Part shown: in pieces, positions 34,405 to 43,378 of the stretch
How positions within the stretch are numbered: the first letter of the stretch is position 1
Layout: each line of letters begins with the position of its first letter
NCBI RefSeq assembly: GCF_015277775.1
Contig: NZ_CP063849.1
Location: 1,178,001 to 1,242,000, forward strand
Direction: 5' to 3'
Length of the DNA: 64,000 nucleotides
Source: Paludibaculum fermentans
GTDB lineage: Bacteria; Acidobacteriota; Terriglobia; Bryobacterales; Bryobacteraceae
The notes under the pieces: model-generated
What the model saw: the letters and a program-made list of their open reading frames with translations, nothing else
What the model was told of the DNA's origin: nothing
Database searches by the model: none
Translations under genes and position numbers: made by a program

Positions 34405-36624
34405 ATGCCGGCCACAAGTACTCTCAGTTCCGCCGAGTTTCTGAAAACACTGCCTGGGGATGACGTCCGGCAGATCCTGTGGCGCTTCCAGGACCGCTTC
34501 GACCTGCAAATGCTGGTGCAAAGCGTACGTGGCGTCGCGCGCGGACCCGTCGCCCGCCTCGTCGCCCAGGGCGGCCGCCTCACCCACGACTGGACACCCG
34601 AGAAGAACAGCCTCCTGCTGGAGTTCGACAACGCCGGCATCACGGCCGCGTTCATGGAACCGCACGAGGGCGGCTACATCGAAGGGCCCAAGAACCTCGC
34701 CCTCTCCCTCATTGCCTTCGAACTGGCCTGGGTCGACGGCGGCGCCGCTACCGCCTCCCTCGCTACCCACCTCGGCTTGGCCCCCATTCACGAAAAGGGT
34801 ACGCCCGAGCAGCAGGCGTACTACATGAGCATCGCCGCGCCCCAGCCCGGCCGTCCGCCCAAGCGCGCCGCCTTCGCCCTCACTGAGCCTATCCCCTACG
34901 TCGGCGTCGAGACCGGCATCCTGTGCGGAAAAGTCCGCATTGCCGAGTGGCCTGAGGGCGGGGAACCTATCCTCGAAGTCTCCAAGCGCGGCCGTTTCAT
35001 CACCAACATGGGCTTCGCCAACTTCGTCACGGCGGCGGTGGAATCCGACGACCCACGCCTGAAGGGCACCATGATGGTGATCCTGCACGAAGACGACCCC
35101 GGCATCTTCGATCGCGGCACGCCCACCCGCAAGCTGGTCCACCAGCTCTCCTCGACGGCAGACCCCGTCTTCCAGTTGAAGGTCCCGGCCAACCGTATCA
35201 TCGGCGGCTACAAGGTCGTCGACGGCACGGTGATCCCGACCTACGACCACGGCAACGTCATTGAGGCCGTCTTCCGCCGCACGCGCGTTGGCGTCGGCCT
35301 GATGACCTCGGCCAAGCTCCTGTCAGCGATCGAGCCGCTCATCCGCTACCACCGCGACCGTTTCCGCGGCTCCGGCGCTGTCGCCCCCGGCTCCCCCCGT
35401 TACGAACTCGGCCTGCAGCAGAAGGAAGACGTCACCCATCGCCTGCTGGACGTCTGGGCCACCGGCGAGGCCGGCTCCTCCCTGGGCTTTGCCACGGCGC
35501 GCATCTTCGATGCCATCGACCCCGTCGAGAAGGCCAAGGACAAGGTCTTCGCGGAGCAGGGCATCGGCGGCGGCACCACCGCCTTGAAGGCCCTGCGCAA
35601 GCGGATCCCCGACGCCCTGGAGTTCATTGAACTCAACGGCAAGGGCGAGCTGGCCCGCCAGTCGGCCCGCTACGCTGAACTCGCGGCCGACCCCGTGGTC
35701 CAGTTCATGATCGTCGACGCCGAAGCCAGCGTCCTGTGCCCGGCCACCAAGCTCTGGAACACCGGCAACGGCTCGCGCGTCATGCGCGAAGCGGTCAGCC
35801 TGATGGGCGGCTACGGCATTACGGAAGACTGCCCCGGCTTCCTCGGCTACAAATGGATGGACACGCAGCTCGAAGCGACCTACGAAGGCCCCGAGGCCGT
35901 CCAGCGCCGCCAGCTCTCCGTCACCATGACCAGCGAGGTCTTCCTCGCCCAGTTCCGCCAGTGGACCCAGGAGATGCGCAAGGTCGCCGCCCAGGCCCCG
36001 GGCACCGGAGCCTGCACGCTCGCCTCCGCCATGAACCTCTGGGCCTGGACGCTCGACTACCTGCAGCACGGCAAGGACGCCTCCGGCCAGCGCCTCTACC
36101 AGGGCACCCGCCAGGGCGTCACGTTCCCCATGGCCGACGCGCTCTGCTGGCTGGTCTCTTCCCGCTGCCAGATCCTCGACGTCGAGAACCTGCGCAAGAA
36201 TGCTGACCAGTTGCAGGACGGCGCCGAAGGCACCATTCAGTTCCTCACTGATCTCTGCCACATTCAGACGGCCCGCGCCGCCGGCGAAGTCGCCCGCATC
36301 TGCACGGAGCTCGTCTACGGCTACATGCTGCACCCCTCCTGGACCCGCCCTGAGGACTGCAACAACTGCTTCCGCGAGGAAGAGCTGCAGCAGATCGAAA
36401 GCATCATCCCCGGCTCCTCCGGCTTCGTGGTGGATGTCAGGAACGACGACGGCACGCACTCCCGGAAGGCGGGCCCCTGCGTCCACGCCAGCGGCCTGAA
36501 CGACTTCACGCGCCTGCGCAACAAGCTCGACGGGTGCCTGGCCGGAGCCATGCTCGCCAAGGACCGCGCCGGAGAGTCCCTCCAGAAGGTGATGATTCCG
36601 GCCGCCCTGGACTACCCGCTCTAA
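34405..36624 (+). CDS. Large acyl-CoA-dehydrogenase-like flavoprotein
   Basis: A 739-residue protein, much longer than a usual 380-residue acyl-CoA dehydrogenase. The first 560 or so residues show the ACAD pattern: a substrate/FAD middle region (AAFALTEPIPYVGVETG, NRIIGGYKVVDG), a helical C-terminal domain and the signature VSLMGGYGITEDCPG, with LEATYEGPEAVQRRQ near the end. About 180 further residues form a helical extension of unknown role, with CNNCF. ATG 34405 follows GAGAAGGAGA. It leads an operon with a FixC-FixX fusion and EtfB/EtfA, to which it probably donates electrons from an unidentified acyl substrate. Confidence 0.82.
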   Translation: MPATSTLSSAEFLKTLPGDDVRQILWRFQDRFDLQMLVQSVRGVARGPVARLVAQGGRLTHDWTPEKNSLLLEFDNAGITAAFMEPHEGGYIEGPKNLALSLIAFELAWVDGGAATASLATHLGLAPIHEKGTPEQQAYYMSIAAPQPGRPPKRAAFALTEPIPYVGVETGILCGKVRIAEWPEGGEPILEVSKRGRFITNMGFANFVTAAVESDDPRLKGTMMVILHEDDPGIFDRGTPTRKLVHQLSSTADPVFQLKVPANRIIGGYKVVDGTVIPTYDHGNVIEAVFRRTRVGVGLMTSAKLLSAIEPLIRYHRDRFRGSGAVAPGSPRYELGLQQKEDVTHRLLDVWATGEAGSSLGFATARIFDAIDPVEKAKDKVFAEQGIGGGTTALKALRKRIPDALEFIELNGKGELARQSARYAELAADPVVQFMIVDAEASVLCPATKLWNTGNGSRVMREAVSLMGGYGITEDCPGFLGYKWMDTQLEATYEGPEAVQRRQLSVTMTSEVFLAQFRQWTQEMRKVAAQAPGTGACTLASAMNLWAWTLDYLQHGKDASGQRLYQGTRQGVTFPMADALCWLVSSRCQILDVENLRKNADQLQDGAEGTIQFLTDLCHIQTARAAGEVARICTELVYGYMLHPSWTRPEDCNNCFREEELQQIESIIPGSSGFVVDVRNDDGTHSRKAGPCVHASGLNDFTRLRNKLDGCLAGAMLAKDRAGESLQKVMIPAALDYPL

Positions 36625-36651
36625 ACCGCGCCGCCGCGGAAAGGAACTCGC

Positions 36652-38427
36652 ATGAATCCTCTGCCCAGCGACGAGCCCGAAGTCAAACCGCTTGACGCCG
36701 ATATCGTGTGTGTCGGCTACGGTCCGGCGACAGCGGGCTTCCTCACCACGCTCACGCGCGGCCTGCAGGAAGAATCCGGCCAGGCCCTCGAGTCCCGAGC
36801 CATGCCCGGCCTGCCGCCGCAGGTCCTCTGCTATGAGCGCGCCGACGACATCGCCTTCGGAGTCTCCGGCGTCGTCACCCGGGGCCGCGCCATCCGCGCG
36901 ACCTTTCCCGAACTGCCGCTGGAAGAGATCCCGATGGCCACGCGGGTCAGCGACGAGAAGCTCGTCTACCTGCTCGACCCCGTCGGCGCCAGCCGCCGCC
37001 CGGCACTGATGCAACTGGCCGACAAGGTGCTGCAGGCCTTCGGCGTGAAGCAGAGCGGTTGGGAGCTGCCCTACTGCCCGGACTTCCTCCACAAGCGCGA
37101 CGGCTTCATCCTCTCCCTGGGCCAGTTCAATCAATGGACCGGCCAGCAGGTGATGATGTCCGGCCTGGCGCAGATCTGGCCGTCCACGCCCGTGTCGGAA
37201 GCGCTCATCGAGAACGACAAGGTCGCCGGCGTCGTCCTGGCCGGCGATGGGACGGAAGTGCGCGCCGAGCTCACGGTGGTCGGCGACGGCCCCGTCGGTC
37301 CGGTCGGCCGCCGTCTCGACGAAGTCATGGGTATGCCCGCCGGCCACGCCCGCGACGAGTGGGCCGTCGGCATGAAGATGGTCGTCGAGCTGCCTGAGTC
37401 CTGCACGCTGCCCGAAGGCACGGTCTTCCACACCATCGGCTATCCCGAACCCGAGATCTTCGGCTTCTTCTACGTCCATCCGGGCCGCGTCGCCTCGGTT
37501 GGCATCTTCGTCCCGTCGTGGCTCGAAACCCCGGCCCGCACGGCCTACCGCTACCTGCAGCACTTCGTCCAGCACCCCTACCTCTGGCAGCATCTCGAAG
37601 GCGGACGCATGCGCAGTTGGGGCGCCAAGTCCTTGCTGGAGAGCGGACGCCGCGGCGAACCGCATCTGTGCGGCGACGGCTATGCCCGCATCGGCGAAGG
37701 CTCCGGCTCGACCAACGTGCTCACCGGCTCCGGCGTCGACGAAGCCTGGCTCACCGGCACTCAACTAGCCGAGGCTGTGCTGGAGATCTACCGCGCCGGC
37801 CTGCCGTTCTCCCAGGAGAATCTGAAGACCCGCTACGAAGCGCGCCGCCGCCGTTCGTGGCTCGAAGAGGAATCGATCATCGCCGAGAGGGCCCGCAACG
37901 GCTTCCAGCGCGGAGTCCTCACCGGCTTCATCGGCATGGGGCTGGCCGGCCTCACCAAGGGCCGCGTCTACGTGCCTCGTCCGGTGGAGGACAAGAAAGC
38001 GGCGCGGTTGGAAGACTTCTATGTCGGCCGTGTGTCGCACTCCCAGATCGAGAAGATCCGCGAGCGCTGCGCCCGCGACGGCAAGCCGCTGCACGACGCC
38101 CTGATGGACGCCGCCGGCTGGCCGCCCATCCAGTTTGACGGCCAGTTGCTGGTCTCCCACCAGGACGCCCTGCTGATGGGCGGGAAGGTCCAGGCCCCGT
38201 CCGATACGCCCGACCACGTCGTGTTCCTGGAGCCGGATGTCTGCATCGCCTGCCACGACAAGATCTGCATCGAGATCTGCTCCGGCGAAGCGATCCACCC
38301 GGGCTCCGGCGTGCCCGCCTTCGACCACGAGAAGTGCGTCCACTGCGGCGCCTGCCTCTGGAACTGTCCCCTGGAAAACATCGAGTTCTGTGCCGCCCCC
38401 GGAGGCCTGCACAGCGCGGAGAACTGA
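36652..38427 (+). CDS. fixC: FixC-like FAD oxidoreductase fused to FixX-like ferredoxin (ETF:quinone-oxidoreductase type)
   Basis: A 591-residue protein. The N-terminus is an FAD-binding Rossmann domain (IVCVGYGPATAGFLTTL, GxGxxxxG-like), the centre shows VVGDGPVGPVGRR and a GEGSGSTNVLTGSGVDEAWLTG FAD/quinone region. The C-terminal 90 residues contain the cluster CIACHDKICIEIC and CVHCGACLWNCPLENIEF, a ferredoxin with FixX/ETF-QO features. So the enzyme should pass electrons from ETF to the quinone pool or to another acceptor. It lies 27 bp after the dehydrogenase gene and 24 bp before etfB. Confidence 0.82.
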   Translation: MNPLPSDEPEVKPLDADIVCVGYGPATAGFLTTLTRGLQEESGQALESRAMPGLPPQVLCYERADDIAFGVSGVVTRGRAIRATFPELPLEEIPMATRVSDEKLVYLLDPVGASRRPALMQLADKVLQAFGVKQSGWELPYCPDFLHKRDGFILSLGQFNQWTGQQVMMSGLAQIWPSTPVSEALIENDKVAGVVLAGDGTEVRAELTVVGDGPVGPVGRRLDEVMGMPAGHARDEWAVGMKMVVELPESCTLPEGTVFHTIGYPEPEIFGFFYVHPGRVASVGIFVPSWLETPARTAYRYLQHFVQHPYLWQHLEGGRMRSWGAKSLLESGRRGEPHLCGDGYARIGEGSGSTNVLTGSGVDEAWLTGTQLAEAVLEIYRAGLPFSQENLKTRYEARRRRSWLEEESIIAERARNGFQRGVLTGFIGMGLAGLTKGRVYVPRPVEDKKAARLEDFYVGRVSHSQIEKIRERCARDGKPLHDALMDAAGWPPIQFDGQLLVSHQDALLMGGKVQAPSDTPDHVVFLEPDVCIACHDKICIEICSGEAIHPGSGVPAFDHEKCVHCGACLWNCPLENIEFCAAPGGLHSAEN

Positions 38428-38451
38428 GCCCCGCGCCCAAGCGAGTTACTT

Positions 38452-39252
38452 ATGCCATACCAAATCATCGTTTGCGGAGGGCTCGCGCCCGATCCGCTAC
38501 AAACCCTGGAACCGGTCACCACACCGGCGGGCCCGGGCCTGAAGAACGAGTTGATGCTGCCCGCGGTTTTCGATCCCTGGGCCGGCCACGCGCTCTATGA
38601 AGCCGCCAACCTGGCGAAGAACGTGCCCGGCTCCGTCATCAAAGTCGTGAGCATCGCCCCCAAAGCCAAGCTGCAGCAGGTAATGATGACCGTCGCGCAG
38701 AAGCTGCCCTTTGAACTCGTCCCGCTGGATGGACCCGGCGGCGGCTTCACTGATTCCGCTTCCGTTGCCACCGCCCTGGCCGACGCCATTGCGGCCATCC
38801 CCGGCCTCGACAAGTCCCAGATGCTGCTCTTCGGCGGCTGGGAATCGGCCACCCGCGGAGCCGGCGTCGTCATGCAGATGGTGGGCGAGAAGCTCGGCAT
38901 CACTGAGCAGTTCCTGGCCGTCGACGAACTGAAGGTCGACGAATCCGGCGCGCTGATCATCAAGGAACGTGTGGAAGGCGGACGCCACCAGGTGTCGAAG
39001 TGCGCCGCGCCGCCGGCCGTCCTGGCCTGGGCCACCGGCAATCTGCCCGAGCCCTCCAACCACCCCCAGACCGGCATGGCCAACATGCGCGCCATGATGC
39101 CCGCCCTGCAGAAGGCCAAGGCCGCGGCTTTGACGTCGACCCTCAGCTACGCCTCGGTCGCCCTGCCCGCCGTCACCCGCCAGACGAAGATCGTGAAGGA
39201 TGTTCCGGCCGCCCAGATCGCCCAGGAACTCGCCGACTGGATCAAGCAATAA
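38452..39252 (+). CDS. etfB: Electron-transfer flavoprotein beta subunit (EtfB/FixA-like, divergent)
   Basis: A 266-residue protein with the ETF-beta fold pattern: N-terminal VCGGLAPDP with a conserved LNPFDxxA-like equivalent FDPWAGHALYEAANLA, a middle LLFGGWESATRGAGVVMQMVGEKLG where classical EtfB has GKQAxDDDxxQxGxxLA, and the VEGGRHQVSKCAAPPAVLAW and MANMRAMMPALQKAK segments. The AMP/ADP-binding loop is altered from the classical form. It sits between fixCX and etfA with 11 bp to etfA. Confidence 0.82.
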   Translation: MPYQIIVCGGLAPDPLQTLEPVTTPAGPGLKNELMLPAVFDPWAGHALYEAANLAKNVPGSVIKVVSIAPKAKLQQVMMTVAQKLPFELVPLDGPGGGFTDSASVATALADAIAAIPGLDKSQMLLFGGWESATRGAGVVMQMVGEKLGITEQFLAVDELKVDESGALIIKERVEGGRHQVSKCAAPPAVLAWATGNLPEPSNHPQTGMANMRAMMPALQKAKAAALTSTLSYASVALPAVTRQTKIVKDVPAAQIAQELADWIKQ

Positions 39253-39263
39253 GGAGCGCGCCC

Positions 39264-40247
39264 ATGGAACCCATTCTCGTCCTACTTCACACCACCGACG
39301 AAGGCGCTCTGCCCAAAGCGGCCCTGGAGACCCTGGCCGTCGCCCAAACGCTCGGTACGTATCATCTGGCTGTCCTCGGCGCGAATGCCGCGGCCGCTGC
39401 CCAGTCCGTTTCCGCGGGCGCCCTCAGTGTACGCGCCATCGAAGGCGATGCCGTGGCGGTCTCCCGCTACGCCACCGACGCAGTCGCGGCCCAGGCCCTC
39501 GCCACGGCCAGCGGAGCCACGGTGATCCTCGCCCCGTGCACCCTGCGCTTCCAGCGCGCCCTGCCCGGCGTGGCCGCCCGCCTCAACGGAGCCTGCGACA
39601 CCCACGTCGTCGCGGTCGACCCGGATCTCTCGATCCACCGCTGGTACTACCGACAGCGCATGGAAGCCACCCAGAGCCGCACGGCCCGTCCGTGGTTCGT
39701 CCTGATCGAGCCCGGAGCCGCCGACCCCTGTGCCGCCCAACCCGGAGCCGCCGCCGAAGTGCTGCCCTGCGCGGTGGAGACCCGAACCGAAGTCATCGGC
39801 TACCAGTCGCCCAACGCCGACCAGCAGACGATCCGTCCCGACGCGCAACTTCTCTTTGTGGCCGGAGCGGGCTGGACCAAGAAGCAGAAGGACGGCCAGA
39901 CGCATACCGACGAAGCGGGTAGCCTGATCCTGAACTTCGTCCAGCACAACAAGACGTCCTTAGGCTCGTCGAAGTCGCTGGTGGATCTCTCCGGAGAAGG
40001 CCAGGCGGTGCTGCCGTTCCTGACGCATCTCCATCAGGTAGGCCAGACCGGCTCGACCCCCCGCCATCGCAAGGGCCTGTCGACCTGCTGCCACGGCGAG
40101 GAACCGCACGTAGTGGGCTGGCGCTTCATCAACGAGCGCCGGGCGATCAACTTGGACGCTGCCTGCGGCTGGGCAAGAGGCAAAGCCGATGTCCTGTATG
40201 TCGCCGACGCGTTTGAAGTGATGCGCGAGCTGGCCAAGTTGCTGTAG
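39264..40247 (+). CDS. etfA: Electron-transfer flavoprotein alpha subunit (EtfA/FixB-like, divergent FAD domain)
   Basis: A 327-residue protein. The N-terminal domain I (ILVLLHTTDEGALPKAALETLAVAQTL) and the domain II region with QVGQTGS resemble EtfA. In classical EtfA the segment after QVGQTG reads VAPxLYxAxGISGAxQHxxGM; here it is replaced by VGWRFINERRAINLDAACGW, while the terminal DVLYVADAFEVMREL keeps the usual ADxxxVGDLxxxVPEL outline. FAD binding may therefore be changed. An AAGGAG precedes the ATG at 39264. It ends the operon. Confidence 0.78.
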   Translation: MEPILVLLHTTDEGALPKAALETLAVAQTLGTYHLAVLGANAAAAAQSVSAGALSVRAIEGDAVAVSRYATDAVAAQALATASGATVILAPCTLRFQRALPGVAARLNGACDTHVVAVDPDLSIHRWYYRQRMEATQSRTARPWFVLIEPGAADPCAAQPGAAAEVLPCAVETRTEVIGYQSPNADQQTIRPDAQLLFVAGAGWTKKQKDGQTHTDEAGSLILNFVQHNKTSLGSSKSLVDLSGEGQAVLPFLTHLHQVGQTGSTPRHRKGLSTCCHGEEPHVVGWRFINERRAINLDAACGWARGKADVLYVADAFEVMRELAKLL

Positions 40248-40254
40248 CTGCCCG

Positions 40255-40286
40255 TAAACGGAGCCGTGAGCGTAAGCGAGCGGATA
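40255..40286. repeat. Left REP-like inverted repeat of the RAYT locus
   Basis: A 32-bp sequence with the core GAGCCG-N11-GAGCGG (40261-40283). Its reverse complement matches the right copy (40910-40941) at 28 of 32 positions. A distal CGGCTC (40297-40302) could pair with the first GAGCCG to make a hairpin. It lies just downstream of etfA. Confidence 0.85.
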
Positions 40287-40334
40287 TCGACGCAATCGGC
40301 TCCCAGCCCTAAAACTAACTAAACAGCGCGAACC

Positions 40335-40838
40335 GTGACCTACCTGATCACCTTCGCCTGCTATGGATGCCATCTCCACGGCAGCGCCAGCGGCTCGGTC
40401 GACCGCAACCATAACAAACCCGGCACACCGGTCCTCCTGGCCAACGCCCTACGTCATTCCGCCGACGCGGCGCGCATGGAGCAGCCAGCCTACTTACTGG
40501 ACGCAACGCGGCGGGAAGCAATCCTGGCGACGACGCGTGAAGTGTGCGCCTACCGAGGTTGGACTTTGCTCGCCGCCCAAGTCCGCACAACCCACGTCCA
40601 CCTCGTCATCCGTGCGGAGGCGCCGCCGGAGCGGGTCATGAGAGACATCAAGGGCTACTCCAGCAGGCGTCTGAATGCTCTGGACCCGGACGAACCGGAC
40701 CGCAAGCGCTGGGCCCGCCACGGCAGCACGCGTTGGCTGTGGAAGCCTCTGGAAGTGGTTGCCGCCATTCAGTACGTGGTGGAGGAGCAAGGTGCCCCGA
40801 TGTCGGTCTATCGGGCAGACGAGGAAACAGAGGCGTGA
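40335..40838 (+). CDS. REP-associated tyrosine transposase (RAYT, Y1/IS200-type)
   Basis: A 167-residue single-strand DNA transposase, starting with GTG at 40335. It has the HUH nuclease motif HVHLVI near residue 88 and a catalytic tyrosine in DIKGYSSRRLNAL near 115. RAYTs mobilise or shape REP palindromes. The gene is flanked by inverted GAGCCG...GAGCGG elements, the usual organisation, and the element at its own 3' end (40830-40852) covers its stop codon. It appears intact in frame; both key motifs are present. Confidence 0.85.
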   Translation: MTYLITFACYGCHLHGSASGSVDRNHNKPGTPVLLANALRHSADAARMEQPAYLLDATRREAILATTREVCAYRGWTLLAAQVRTTHVHLVIRAEAPPERVMRDIKGYSSRRLNALDPDEPDRKRWARHGSTRWLWKPLEVVAAIQYVVEEQGAPMSVYRADEETEA

Positions 40839-40852
40839 GCGCAGGAGAGCGG
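40830..40852 (+). repeat. Degenerate REP element overlapping the RAYT stop codon
   Basis: GAGGCG-N11-GAGCGG differs by one base from the GAGCCG-N11-GAGCGG core of the flanking elements and reads in the direct orientation. It contains the TGA stop codon of the transposase gene. Confidence 0.55.
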
Positions 40853-40909
40853 CGGAACCCGCGAAGTACTTCGAAGTCCCACGAAGGAACTTGGGAGTTT
40901 GCGTGAAAC

Positions 40910-40941
40910 TATCCGCTCTCTGACGATCGCGGCTCCGTTTA
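40910..40941. repeat. Right REP-like inverted repeat of the RAYT locus
   Basis: TATCCGCTC...CGGCTCCGTTTA, the reverse complement of the left copy with four mismatches (28/32). The core on the minus strand is GAGCCG-N11-GAGCGG (40913-40935). Together with the left copy it brackets the RAYT gene within about 690 bp. Confidence 0.85.
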
Positions 40942-40960
40942 GGGCGGCTCCGCGCCGCCC
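40942..40960. terminator. GC-rich hairpin between the RAYT locus and fabG
   Basis: GGGCGGC-TCCGC-GCCGCCC is a perfect 7-bp stem with a 5-base loop located immediately after the fabG stop codon (minus strand). There is no U tract, so it may be a rho-independent-like pause or part of the REP cluster rather than a true terminator. Confidence 0.4.
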
Positions 40961-40962
40961 CC

Positions 40963-41697
40963 CTACATATACATCCCGCCGTTCACCTTCAAAACCGACC
41001 CCGTAATATACCCGGCCTCCTCACTCGCCAGGAATTTCACTGCCGCCGCCACATCCTCCGCCGACCCAAGCCGTTTCAACGGGATAGACGCCAAAAGCTT
41101 CTGCTTTACTTCATCACTTAAAACAGCAGTCATGTCGGTAGCAATGAACCCCGGAGTCACGGCATTCACCGTCACGTTCCGGCTGCCCAGTTCGATGGCG
41201 AGCGACTTGGTCAACCCGATCAGCCCCGCCTTCGACGCCACATAATTCGCCTGTCCGGCGTTGCCCGATTCCCCCACCACCGACGCGATGTTGATGATCC
41301 GCCCCCAGCGTTCCTTCAACATTCCCTGCATCACGGCCTGGATGCACAGGAATCCGCCTGTCAGGTTCGTGTGCAGCACGGCATCCCAGTCGGCCCGCTT
41401 CATGCGCATGGCGAGCCCGTCCTTCGTGATTCCCGCGTTGTTGACGAGGATCGTGATGGGTCCGGCCTCCTGCACGGCCTGCGCGAACGCCGCCTTGATC
41501 GAATCTTCCGACGCCAGGTCGAGCGAGACGACCGACGCCGATCCGCCAGCGGCCTGGATCTCCTCCTTCACTGCTTCCAGCTTTTGAACATCACGAGCGG
41601 CCAGAACGACCTTGTGCCCGGCCGAGGCCAGGCTCAAAGCGCAGGCGCGGCCGATACCGCGGCTAGCGCCTGTGACAAATGCAATACGGGATGACAT
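40963..41697 (-). CDS. fabG: 3-oxoacyl-[acyl-carrier-protein] reductase FabG
   Basis: NADPH-dependent reduction of beta-ketoacyl-ACP in type II fatty acid synthesis. The 244-residue short-chain dehydrogenase has the cofactor motif TGASRGIGRA, the NNAG motif (LVNNAGITKDGL), the catalytic Ser (IINIASVVGESGNAGQ), and YVASKAGLIG with catalytic Tyr/Lys. The C-terminal EEAGYITGSVLKVNGGMYM is highly typical of FabG. It is transcribed away from ubiD; no acyl-carrier protein gene is adjacent. Confidence 0.94.
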   Translation of the reverse strand: MSSRIAFVTGASRGIGRACALSLASAGHKVVLAARDVQKLEAVKEEIQAAGGSASVVSLDLASEDSIKAAFAQAVQEAGPITILVNNAGITKDGLAMRMKRADWDAVLHTNLTGGFLCIQAVMQGMLKERWGRIINIASVVGESGNAGQANYVASKAGLIGLTKSLAIELGSRNVTVNAVTPGFIATDMTAVLSDEVKQKLLASIPLKRLGSAEDVAAAVKFLASEEAGYITGSVLKVNGGMYM

Positions 41698-41756
41698 AAG
41701 AGTGCCTCAAAGCTCCGAAAAGATTCATCATAGTAGAACGAAGGTTTCATTCATAC

Positions 41757-43205
41757 ATGGCTTACGCGGATTTGCGCGAATTCGTTCGCACACTGGAAAA
41801 GGCGGGAGAGCTCAAACGCATCCCATTCGAGGTCGATCCCTATCTGGAGATCACTGAGTTTGCTGATCGCGCCGTCAAGACAGGCGGGCCCGCCCTCCTG
41901 TTTGAGAAGCCCAAAGGCTACTCGGCTCCGGTCCTCATCAACGCGTTCGCCAGCCACAAGCGCATGCGCCTGGCGCTGGAGTGCGACTCGCTGGACGACA
42001 TCGCCGGCCGCATCTCCGAGATGCTGGAAATGCGCATGCCGCAGGGCCTCATCAACAAACTGAAGATGCTGCCCAAGCTCGCGGACATGGCGAACTTCTT
42101 CCCCAAGATGGTCGATCGTGGTCCCTGCAAACAGGTGATTCGCAAGGACAACTTCTCGCTGAAGGAACTGCCCGTCCTGCACTGCTGGCCCCAGGACGGC
42201 GGACCGTTCATCACGCTGCCCATGGTCTTCTCCCGCAACCCGGAGACCGGCAAGCGCAACTGCGGCATGTACCGCATGCAGGTCTACGATGACCGCACCA
42301 CCGGCATGCATTGGCAGATTCACAAACAGGGCGCCGAACACTACCGCCGCCTCCTGCGCGAGGGGAAGACAAAGCGAATGCCGGTCTCCGTGGCCATCGG
42401 AGCCGATCCGGCCACCATGTACTCCGCCATCCTGCCCCTGCCGCCCGACCTCGACGAAATGATGATCGCCGGCTTCCTGCGCAACAAGCCCGTCGAAATG
42501 GTGCGCTGCGAGACCAACGACCTGGAAGTGCCCGCCAACGCCGAGTTTGTCCTCGAAGGCTACGTCGAGCTGGGCGAAACCCGCACCGAGGGCCCCTTCG
42601 GCGATCACACCGGCTTCTATTCGCTGGAGGACCCCTACCCGGTCTTCCACGTCGAATGCATGACCCATCGCAAGGACCCCATCTATCCGACCACCATCGT
42701 CGGTCCGCCCCCGATGGAGGACTTCTTCATGGGCAAGGCGATCGAACGCGTCTTCCTGCCCCTGATGCGCCTGCAATTGCCTGAGGTACGAGACATGTCG
42801 ATGCCGCCCGAGGGCGTGTTTCACAACCTCATGCTGATCTCGATCCGGAAGTCTTACCCAGGCCACGCGCGCAAGGTGATGCACTCCATCTGGGGTCTGG
42901 GCCAGGCCATGTTTTCCAAGGTGATCGTGGTGGTCGACGAGGATGTGGACGTCCAGAACTACAGCGAAGTCGCCTGGCGCGCGCTGAACAACATCGATCC
43001 TCAACGCGACATCGAATTTGCCCTGGGACCTGTCGATTCGCTCGACCACGCCAGCCGCCTGCCCGACTTCGGCTCCAAGATGGGCATCGACGCCACCCGC
43101 AAATGGCCGCAGGAGGGCTTCACCCGCCGCTGGCCCGATGTGATCAAGATGGATCCGGCCGTCGTCCAACGTGTAAGCGACCTATGGAAGAAAGCCGGCC
43201 TTTGA
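41757..43205 (+). CDS. ubiD: UbiD-family prenylated-flavin-dependent decarboxylase
   Basis: A 482-residue decarboxylase that uses prenylated FMN. It begins MAYADLREFVRTLEKAGELKR, typical of UbiD, and contains GMYRMQVYDDRTTGMHWQIHKQGAEHYRR (active-site Arg/His region), LEGYVELGETRTEGPFGDHTGFYS, with the E(x)R...E chemistry residues, and the late VVVDEDVDVQNYSEVAWRA block. Acidobacteria use menaquinone, so the substrate might be a quinone precursor or another aromatic acid; this is an inference. The prenyl transferase UbiX is not in the window. tRNA-His follows 22 bp downstream. Confidence 0.9.
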   Translation: MAYADLREFVRTLEKAGELKRIPFEVDPYLEITEFADRAVKTGGPALLFEKPKGYSAPVLINAFASHKRMRLALECDSLDDIAGRISEMLEMRMPQGLINKLKMLPKLADMANFFPKMVDRGPCKQVIRKDNFSLKELPVLHCWPQDGGPFITLPMVFSRNPETGKRNCGMYRMQVYDDRTTGMHWQIHKQGAEHYRRLLREGKTKRMPVSVAIGADPATMYSAILPLPPDLDEMMIAGFLRNKPVEMVRCETNDLEVPANAEFVLEGYVELGETRTEGPFGDHTGFYSLEDPYPVFHVECMTHRKDPIYPTTIVGPPPMEDFFMGKAIERVFLPLMRLQLPEVRDMSMPPEGVFHNLMLISIRKSYPGHARKVMHSIWGLGQAMFSKVIVVVDEDVDVQNYSEVAWRALNNIDPQRDIEFALGPVDSLDHASRLPDFGSKMGIDATRKWPQEGFTRRWPDVIKMDPAVVQRVSDLWKKAGL

Positions 43206-43227
43206 TGGTAAGATAAAGGGGTATTGC

Positions 43228-43305
43228 GGCGGGTGTAGCTCAGTTGGTAGTAGCGCCAGATTGTGGTTCTGGATGTCATGGGTTCGAATCCCATCACCCG
43301 CCCCA
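43228..43305 (+). tRNA. tRNA-His (anticodon GTG) with encoded CCA
   Basis: A complete cloverleaf: acceptor GCGGGTG (43229-43235) pairs with CACCCGC (43295-43301), with the histidine-specific extra G at -1 (43228) and a C discriminator (43302) followed by an encoded CCA (43303-43305). Anticodon stem CCAGA/TCTGG encloses loop TTGTGGT with anticodon GTG at 43263-43265. The T-arm has GGTTCGAATCC. The D-arm reads GCTC-AGTTGGTAG-TAGC, one base longer than the usual AGTTGGTA-GAGC form and with a C-T mismatch at its base. Confidence 0.95.
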
Positions 43306-43378
43306 AAAGCCCTTCAGACCCCACCTTTCCACCAAACCGGCGGAATCCCTTCACAACCTGGCAGCCTTCCAACGTCCC

